This document shows positions 58,625-64,000 of a stretch of DNA of 64,000 nucleotides, piece after piece. The stretch's first letter is position 1; each line of letters begins with the position of its first letter. Source of the DNA: Geothrix oryzae. Its GTDB lineage: Bacteria > Acidobacteriota > Holophagae > Holophagales > Holophagaceae. The DNA lies in assembly GCF_030295385.1 (NCBI RefSeq), contig NZ_AP027079.1, forward strand, positions 1,302,001-1,366,000. Direction: 5' to 3'. The position numbers and the translations under genes are program-made. Below the pieces are notes generated by a model, which was given only the letters and a program-made list of their open reading frames with translations, was not told the origin of the DNA and made no database searches.

Positions 58625-59872
58625 TCAGAACGCGACCAGGAAGGCTGCCACGAGGGTGTTGCCACCCTGCTCGCCGGTCTGGGTGCCGAAGGGCTTCAGG
58701 AAGTTCTTGCTGCGGGCGATGTAGTTGAGCTTGAAGTTGGCGACCTTGGCCTTCGCGGGGATCCAGGCGTAGGTGTAGCCCAGGGTGGCCTCGGTGAACT
58801 TGGGGGTGTAGTCCACGGGAGCCCCGTTCACCAGGAGGGGCGTCCCGGGGGCGCTCTGGGTGTAGGGGTTGTAGGCCGTGTACCACTGGTCGCCGCTGTT
58901 CATGTTCATCAGGTCGTACCGCGCCAGGAAGGTGTGGTTACCGGTGGTGTAGCCGCCGGTGAGGTAGTAGCCGGTGAACTTCTGGTCGAGGTGCTCGCGC
59001 TTCGCGGTGGGCGCACTGGCGGCCAGGGTGGCGAAGCGGCGGCCGAGCAGCCCCGTCATGTACTCGGCGGTGATGGTCCAGGTGCCGTCCTGGTAGGCGT
59101 AGAACGCGCCCAGGTTGGTGGTCTTGTCCTTGCTGTCGTAGATGGCGGCCTGGGAAGGCCACGCCCCGCCGGGGTTGGCGGCGATGGAGGCGGGAGGATT
59201 GCCCTTGTCGGGCACATCGGTGGAGCCCTGCAGGGTGTACACCCCGAATTTCTGGGCCTTGCCGAGGGCAAAGTCGAGGCGGACGACGAAGTCCTTCGCG
59301 GCATTGGCATCGTTGGCCTTGCCGGCAATGGCATCATTCATCCCGTTGAACACGGCCACCGTGGCCTTGCCGGAAAAGTCCTTGGGGTCGCCGAAGCTGG
59401 CGCCGAAGGCCACGCCGCGGTCCCGCTTGTCGCCGAAGGTGCGCCCCAGCTGGCTGCGCTCCGCGAAGAGGATTTCGGTGGAGCTGGTCAGGCCCTCATA
59501 GGTCTGGAGGTTCTTGAACTGCCCGGCCTTCACATCGATTCCGGGCGCGGGCTTCCAGGTGAGGAAGGCGTCCTGGAGGATCATGGGGTTGGTCGTCCCG
59601 GTCGAGATGGAAGGGTCGAACATGACCTCGTAGTCGATGCCCTCGAGCAGGTTCCCGGAGACCTTGATCTCCGCGCGGCGGACGGTCAGGGTGTTCTCCT
59701 TGAACTCGCTGCGGAGGTTGTAGTACCCGCCGGGAGCCGAGCTGTTGTACCGGAGGTTGCTGTCCATCATCTGGGTGTACCAGAGCTGGATGTCGCCGCC
59801 GATTTTCGCCGTCTGGGCCGAGAGGGGCAGGGCGGCGAGGGCGGCCAGGCCGAGGGTGGGGATGCGCTTCAT
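58625..59872 (-). CDS. phosphate-selective-type porin (copy A)
   Basis: 415 residues. ATG 59872 (AAGGAGA 4 bases upstream) with signal peptide MKRIPTLGLAALAALPLSAQ. A 16-strand porin pattern of the PorO/OprP family: VRRAEIKVSGNLLEGIDYEV, WKPAPGIDVKAGQFKNLQTY, GDKRDRGVAFGASFGD, EYMTGLLGRRF and a terminal VAF. It is a paralogue of the porin divergently encoded at 60314; both contain QMMDSNLR near the N-terminus and GEQGGN near the C-terminus. Allows entry of anions or small solutes. The 441-base gap between the two holds both promoters. Confidence 0.87.
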   Translation of the reverse strand: MKRIPTLGLAALAALPLSAQTAKIGGDIQLWYTQMMDSNLRYNSSAPGGYYNLRSEFKENTLTVRRAEIKVSGNLLEGIDYEVMFDPSISTGTTNPMILQDAFLTWKPAPGIDVKAGQFKNLQTYEGLTSSTEILFAERSQLGRTFGDKRDRGVAFGASFGDPKDFSGKATVAVFNGMNDAIAGKANDANAAKDFVVRLDFALGKAQKFGVYTLQGSTDVPDKGNPPASIAANPGGAWPSQAAIYDSKDKTTNLGAFYAYQDGTWTITAEYMTGLLGRRFATLAASAPTAKREHLDQKFTGYYLTGGYTTGNHTFLARYDLMNMNSGDQWYTAYNPYTQSAPGTPLLVNGAPVDYTPKFTEATLGYTYAWIPAKAKVANFKLNYIARSKNFLKPFGTQTGEQGGNTLVAAFLVAF

Positions 59873-60313
59873 GGGGTCTCCTTGAGGCCTAAGGCCTGGT
59901 GGAGCAAGGTTCCCGACCTGGTGTGACATTTCGAGGAAGGCGCTGCGGAAGAGCTGTGCCCGGTGGGTGAATTCCTTCTGGAGCCGGTATTTGACTGGCT
60001 GCGCGGCGGAGCCGGAAGGGGCGCCGAGCCCAATCGTGGAGGAGGGTGGCGGTGCTCCCCGTGAGTCGCAACCCGTTCATTACAAGGAAGTCCCGACAGC
60101 TTTGTGTCCTTCATCACAAGGGGGGGAACTTTTCGGTCGTTTTTGATAGACGAGGGGATTTCCCGCGTTTAGCTTGAATCCGTTTGATCCACTCTTAGAG
60201 ATTGGTCGACTGGTGTCTGGGACATCAGGTGGTCTGACCAGTTGCTCCCACCGTCATCATCCTCACCTTCCACCTCCACCATCCCCCCAACCCTCTCCAA
60301 CAGGAGCCTACCC
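59873..60313. other. 441-bp divergent porin regulatory region
   Basis: No gene seen. It should contain the two opposing porin promoters. TTGATA (about 60143) is a possible -35 for the right-hand gene, and ACTGGT (60209-60214) with ACCAGT (60237-60242) is a small inverted repeat about 75 bases before its start; TGGTCTGACCA is nested in it. None is strong enough to name. Confidence 0.4.
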
Positions 60314-61576
60314 ATGAAGATTTCCCGCCTCGCCGGTGTCGCCGCGCTGCTCGCAGCCGGATTCGCCCAGGCCCAGACCCCCACCGTCAAGATCGACGGC
60401 CTCCTGATGGAGTTCTGGGCCACCCAGATGATGGACAGCAACCTGCGCCTCAACACCACGGCCGCGGCCGGTGCATCCAAGTACTACGGCCTCGATTCCC
60501 GCTTCCAGGAGAACGGTTTCGCCGTCAAGCGCGCTGAAATCTACATGAGCGGCACCGTGACGGACACCATCAGCTGGAATGTGATGTTCGATCCGAACAA
60601 CAGCAACACCACCGCCGTGCCCAACGCCGTCCTCCAGGACTTCGTCATGACCTGGGCCCCCATCAAGGGCTTCGCCCTGAAGGCCGGCCAGTTCAAGATG
60701 CCGACCACCTATGAAGCCACCATGGTCGCCGCCCGGGAGATCCTCTTCTTCGAGCGCAACCAGATCAACCGCAAGTTCGGGGATGCCCGCGACCGCGGCA
60801 TCTGGGCCAGCTACGCCTACGGTGATCCCAAGGGCTTCCAGGGCAAGCTGAATGTCGCCATCTCCAACGGCACCACCGATGACGGCAGCGGCGGCAAGAA
60901 CAACGAGAACACGCTGGCCGGCTCCGGCAACGCCCAGAAGGACTACACCTTCCGCTTCGAGGGTGGCTACGGCGCCGCCCACAAGTTCGGCTTCTACTAC
61001 CGCGAAGGCGTGACCGGCCTGAAGGATTCCACCCTGGTGACGGCCACGGTTCCCGCGACCTGGACCGTGGGCGCTCCCACCGCCGCCCAGATCAAGGACA
61101 ACAAGGACAAGACCACCCTCCAGGGCATCTACTACGCCTTCAAGAACGACACCTGGCAGGCCAGCGCCGAGTACGCCACCGGCCTCCTGGGCCGCCGCTA
61201 CCCGACCCTCTTCACCGCGGCTGCCGCTCCTCTCCGCGAGCACCTCGACCAGAAGTTCGCCGGCTATGTGGTGGACGGCGCCTACAAGATGGGCAACCAC
61301 TGGATCACAGCCCGCTACGATGTGCTGAACTACAACTCCGGCGACGACTGGTACACGGCAACCAGCCCCTACAAGACGGCCACCGCCGATTACAGCCCGA
61401 AGTACACGGAAATCACCGTGGGCTACAACTATGTGTTCATCCCCACCAAGCAGGCCGCCGGCAAGCTGAAGCTGGACTTCGTCAAGCGCAGCGACAACTT
61501 CCTGACCCCGCGCGCGGGCCAGACCGGTGAGCAGGGCGGCAACAGCATCGTCGCCTCGATCATGCTGTCCTACTGA
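60314..61576 (+). CDS. phosphate-selective-type porin (copy B)
   Basis: 420 residues; signal peptide MKISRLAGVAALLAAGFAQAQ. Strands VKRAEIYMSGTVTDTISWNV, WAPIKGFALKAGQFKMPTTY, GDARDRGIWASYAYGD, EYATGLLGRRYPTL and the end IVASIMLSY align with copy A along its length. Loop regions are different, including the region near 885-910 bases into the gene (TTDDGSGGKNNENTL), so the channels may have different solute preference. CAGGAG lies 8 bases before the ATG; a strong terminator follows. Confidence 0.88.
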   Translation: MKISRLAGVAALLAAGFAQAQTPTVKIDGLLMEFWATQMMDSNLRLNTTAAAGASKYYGLDSRFQENGFAVKRAEIYMSGTVTDTISWNVMFDPNNSNTTAVPNAVLQDFVMTWAPIKGFALKAGQFKMPTTYEATMVAAREILFFERNQINRKFGDARDRGIWASYAYGDPKGFQGKLNVAISNGTTDDGSGGKNNENTLAGSGNAQKDYTFRFEGGYGAAHKFGFYYREGVTGLKDSTLVTATVPATWTVGAPTAAQIKDNKDKTTLQGIYYAFKNDTWQASAEYATGLLGRRYPTLFTAAAAPLREHLDQKFAGYVVDGAYKMGNHWITARYDVLNYNSGDDWYTATSPYKTATADYSPKYTEITVGYNYVFIPTKQAAGKLKLDFVKRSDNFLTPRAGQTGEQGGNSIVASIMLSY

Positions 61577-61608
61577 GCCAGCATTCGTAGCTGATCCTTC
61601 TCAGTACC

Positions 61609-61656
61609 AAGCCACGGAACTTTTGGGTGCCCCCCACGAGTTCCGTGGCTTTTTTT
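61609..61656 (+). terminator. intrinsic terminator after porin copy B
   Basis: Thirteen-base perfect stem AAGCCACGGAACT (61609-61621) with its complement (61639-61651), 17-base loop, and a seven-T run to 61656. Confidence 0.9.
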
Positions 61657-61717
61657 GGCCGGATGAGTGTAGTATTCCCATACATTCCACCAACATCTCT
61701 TTTGAACCGGAGCTGCC

Positions 61718-62863
61718 ATGCGAAAGCACCTCTTGGCCCTGGGCGCGACTCTCGCCCTCTCTCCCTGTCTCCTGGCGCAGAAGATCGGCGTCATCAATTC
61801 CATGAGCGGCCCCGAGGCGCCCATCGGAGAGAACATCACCAACGGCATCAAGCTCGCCGAGGAGGACCTCAAGAAGAAGGGCATCAACCTCCAGCTGGTG
61901 TGGGAGGACGACACGGGCAAGCCTCAGATCTCCATGAGCGCCATGGAGAAGCTGGCCACCCGGGACAATGTGGTGGGCGTGGTGGGCCCCTACACCTCGG
62001 CCTGCTCCAACGCCGTCGCCAAGCTGGCGGAGAAGTACCGGGTGCCGCTGCTCATCCCCGCCGCGGCCAAGGAGGAGATCACCCGCCAGGGGCTGAAGCA
62101 TGTCTTCCGCATGAACGCCCCCGCGGATCAGTACGCGTCCAGCCTCATCGATGCCGCCGTGAGCCTCGGCAAGCCGAAGACCATCGCCTTCGTCTACGAG
62201 AACACGGACTTCGGGACCTCCACCACCAAGACCGCCAAGGACTATGTGGCCAAGAAGGGCATCCAGGTGGTGGCCGATGAGCCCTATCCCAAGGGCGCCG
62301 CGGACTACCGCTCGACCCTCGCGAAGGTGAAATCCAAGAATCCCGACCTGGTGTTCATGGTGTCCTATGTCGCCGACGCCATCCTCCTCATGCGGCAGTC
62401 CAAGGAAGTGGGCCTTCAGCCCCAGGCCTTCCTGGGCGCCGGTGCCGGATTCACCACCGTGGAGTTCGCGAAGGAGCGCGCGATCTCCGAGAGCGTCATC
62501 TCCTGCACCCAGTGGACCAACGATGTGAACTGGCCGGGTGCGAAGGAATTCGGGGCCCGCTACAAGGCCAAGTTTGGCAAGGAACCCACCTATCACGCGG
62601 CCTGCGCCTACGCTTCGATGGTGATCATGGCCGAGACCGCCCGGAATGCCGGCGGTGATCGCGCGAAGACCCGCGAGGGGCTGAAGAACGGCAAGTGGAA
62701 TGGCGTGATGGGCGAGGTCAAGTTCGCCGATTACGACGGCTTCACGAACCAGAACAATCACCAGATGCTCGTGCAGCAGATCCTCTCCGGGAGCTACGAG
62801 ACGGTGCTGCCTTCCCAGTTCGCCACGAAGAAGGCGGTCTACCCCTTCCCCAAGTGGAAGTAA
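61718..62863 (+). CDS. livJ: branched-chain amino-acid-type ABC substrate-binding protein
   Basis: 381 residues with signal peptide MRKHLLALGATLALSPCLLAQ. Type I periplasmic-binding fold: KIGVINSMSGPEAPIGENITNGIKL, VVGVVGPYTSACSNAVA, FVYENTDFGTSTTKTAK, and YHAACAYASMVIMAETA. The family binds leucine/isoleucine/valine or short carboxylates and amides. GGAG 6 bases upstream of the start. Followed by the permease genes livH and livM, so it is the receptor of this importer; specificity cannot be told. Confidence 0.92.
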   Translation: MRKHLLALGATLALSPCLLAQKIGVINSMSGPEAPIGENITNGIKLAEEDLKKKGINLQLVWEDDTGKPQISMSAMEKLATRDNVVGVVGPYTSACSNAVAKLAEKYRVPLLIPAAAKEEITRQGLKHVFRMNAPADQYASSLIDAAVSLGKPKTIAFVYENTDFGTSTTKTAKDYVAKKGIQVVADEPYPKGAADYRSTLAKVKSKNPDLVFMVSYVADAILLMRQSKEVGLQPQAFLGAGAGFTTVEFAKERAISESVISCTQWTNDVNWPGAKEFGARYKAKFGKEPTYHAACAYASMVIMAETARNAGGDRAKTREGLKNGKWNGVMGEVKFADYDGFTNQNNHQMLVQQILSGSYETVLPSQFATKKAVYPFPKWK

Positions 62864-62878
62864 GTCCAACCTGAAATG

Positions 62879-62904
62879 GGGGGCGCCATCTGGCGCCCCC
62901 TTTT
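62879..62904 (+). terminator. hairpin with short T-run between livJ and livH
   Basis: GGGGGCGCCA (62879-62888) with TGGCGCCCCC (62891-62900) followed by TTTT. Short loop of ATCT. In this position it may be a partial terminator giving more receptor than permease. Confidence 0.7.
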
Positions 62905-62929
62905 CCACCCCCCGGAGTACCACCCACCC

Positions 62930-63799
62930 ATGGCCGTCTTTCTTCAATCCCTCATCAGCGGCATCCTGATCGGCGGGGTGTACGCGCTCATCGGCATCGG
63001 TCTCACGCTCATCTTCGGCGTGATGCGGGTCGTCAACTTCGCCCACGGCGACATCATGATGGTGGGGATGTACCTCACCTACCTGCTGTTCACGATCCTG
63101 GGCATCGATCCCTTCGTGTCCGTGCTCATCAGCTTCCCGCTGATGTTCCTCTTCGGGGGCTTCCTCCAGAAGACCTTCATCAACCGCGTGCTCAGCGCCG
63201 TCGCCCAGAACCAGATCCTCCTGACCATCGGTCTCGGGCTCGTCATGAGCAACACGGTGATGTTGATCTTCACCTCGGACTACAAGATCCTCACGACCTC
63301 CTATTCCTCCTCCACCATCCAGGTGGGCGGTGGGGTCTCGATCTCCACGCCGCTGCTGATCTCGTTCCTGATCACGGCTGCCATCACGGCGGCCCTGGGC
63401 TGGTTCCTGCTGAAGACGGACACGGGCCAGGCCATCCGGGCCACTTCCCAGGATCGGGATGCGGCGCAGCTGATGGGCATCAATGTGAAACGGATGTCCA
63501 TCATCGCCTTCGGTCTCGGCTCCGCCCTGGCGGGCACGGCCGGCGCGCTCATCTCCCCGACCTATTACATCTTCCCCCAGGTGGGCGGGGTGTTCACGCT
63601 GAAGGCCTTCGTCATCACGGTGCTCGGTGGCATGGGCAGCGTGGTCGGAGCGACGCTGGGCGGCGTGCTGATCGGCATCACCGAATCCATGAGTGCGGTC
63701 TACATCTCCTCCGGCTGGAAGGATGTGGTGGTCTTCGTGCTCTTCCTGCTGGTGCTCCTCTTCAAGCCCTCGGGCCTGATGGGCAAGTCGCGGACCTGA
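62930..63799 (+). CDS. livH: LivH-type ABC permease
   Basis: 289 residues. About eight membrane helices; FLQSLISGILIGGVYALIGI and TLIFGVMRVVNFAHGDIMMVG at the N-terminus are LivH hallmarks, and IRATSQDRDAAQLMGINVKR is the cytoplasmic EAA-type loop that contacts the ATPase. ATG 62930 is used; the nearest CGGAG lies 13 bases upstream, which is rather far. Works with LivM, whose gene starts 11 bases on. Confidence 0.94.
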   Translation: MAVFLQSLISGILIGGVYALIGIGLTLIFGVMRVVNFAHGDIMMVGMYLTYLLFTILGIDPFVSVLISFPLMFLFGGFLQKTFINRVLSAVAQNQILLTIGLGLVMSNTVMLIFTSDYKILTTSYSSSTIQVGGGVSISTPLLISFLITAAITAALGWFLLKTDTGQAIRATSQDRDAAQLMGINVKRMSIIAFGLGSALAGTAGALISPTYYIFPQVGGVFTLKAFVITVLGGMGSVVGATLGGVLIGITESMSAVYISSGWKDVVVFVLFLLVLLFKPSGLMGKSRT

Positions 63800-63810
63800 G
63801 GGGGACGACC

Positions 63811-64000
63811 ATGACCAAGACCATCCTCAAGTCCGCCGCCGGCCTGCTCGTGCTGGCCTCTCTGCTGGTCCTCCCCCGGTACATGCAGAGCCCCTACGCT
63901 CTGCACATGATGATCCTGCTCTTCCTGAGCGTGTCGCAGGGGCAGAGCTGGAACATCCTCGGCGGGTACGCCGGCCAGCATTCCGTGGGTCATGCCGCCT
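63811..64000 (+). CDS. livM: LivM-type ABC permease (cut by window end)
   Basis: First 63 residues only: a membrane helix (TILKSAAGLLVLASLLVLP), MMILLFLSVSQGQSWNILGG and YAGQHSVGHAA, which match the LivM start where NLLxGYAGQxSLGHAAF is conserved. GAGGGGG is upstream of ATG 63811. ATPase genes livG and livF are expected further right. Confidence 0.88.
   Translation, partial: MTKTILKSAAGLLVLASLLVLPRYMQSPYALHMMILLFLSVSQGQSWNILGGYAGQHSVGHAA

Noticed and set aside
60209-60250. Possible sigma-54 promoter (GG...GC) before porin copy B
   Set aside because: Spacing between GG and GC is 11 rather than 10 bases and TGGCAC is not matched.
1-64000. CRISPR arrays or prophage
   Set aside because: No regularly spaced direct repeats, cas genes, phage structural genes, transposases or integrases were found.

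Overview
This window is about 64 kb of GC-rich, densely packed bacterial DNA carrying roughly 50 protein genes and one tRNA. Cell-envelope genes (TonB receptor, RND tripartite efflux, outer-membrane barrels, two porins) show a diderm cell. DNA polymerase I, a decarboxylating dehydrogenase/aconitase-type operon, acyl-CoA metabolism and a Liv-type ABC transporter fit a respiratory chemo-organotroph. The overall style resembles an acidobacterium of the Holophagae (Geothrix-like), but that placement is an inference from gene content and codon usage, not a search result.

Layout. 1-3.5 kb: the end of an IspH fused in frame to a UbiA-type membrane prenyltransferase domain, a small secreted protein, an SDR, and two tandem secreted Cache-domain proteins. 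3.6-6.5 kb: polA, preceded and overlapped by a 36-codon ORF that copies the start of PolA. 6.8-11.9 kb: a tight five-gene operon (isocitrate/isopropylmalate-type dehydrogenase, HMG-CoA-lyase-type lyase, family III CoA-transferase, LeuC-like and LeuD-like subunits). It could link acetyl-CoA plus pyruvate to 2-oxobutyrate through citramalate. 11.9-22.5 kb: tpx, two LytS/LytTR-type two-component pairs, a TonB/siderophore-receptor operon behind a Fur-like 7-1-7 palindrome, and purD. 22.5-31.6 kb: beta-oxidation dehydrogenase, DinB protein, guanine deaminase, a 269-bp inverted-repeat element that can fold as a cloverleaf, speA, queG, a YedF-like protein, pgsA-DUF502-SDR, and an MFS transporter.

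31.7-40 kb: GlpD-like oxidoreductase, tRNA-Arg(ACG), a MarR-CLC-unknown operon, a DUF885-like peptidase, and topB, which seems to start at CTG. 40-46.7 kb: a tetR-acrA-acrB-oprM type efflux operon. 46.7-50.5 kb: outer-membrane barrel proteins and a second TetR regulator. 50.5-56.6 kb: a module laid out like Bacillus acuABC/acsA: deacetylase, CBS-ACT protein and GNAT/acyl-CoA-synthetase fusion on one strand, an AMP-forming acyl-CoA synthetase on the other. 56.7-64 kb: an acyl-CoA dehydrogenase, two divergent phosphate-selective-type porins and the start of a livJ-livH-livM operon, cut by the window end.

The most interesting systems are the citramalate-type operon, the acetylation-control module, the polA leader mimic and the cloverleaf inverted-repeat element. 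No CRISPR array, integrase, transposase or prophage gene was seen.
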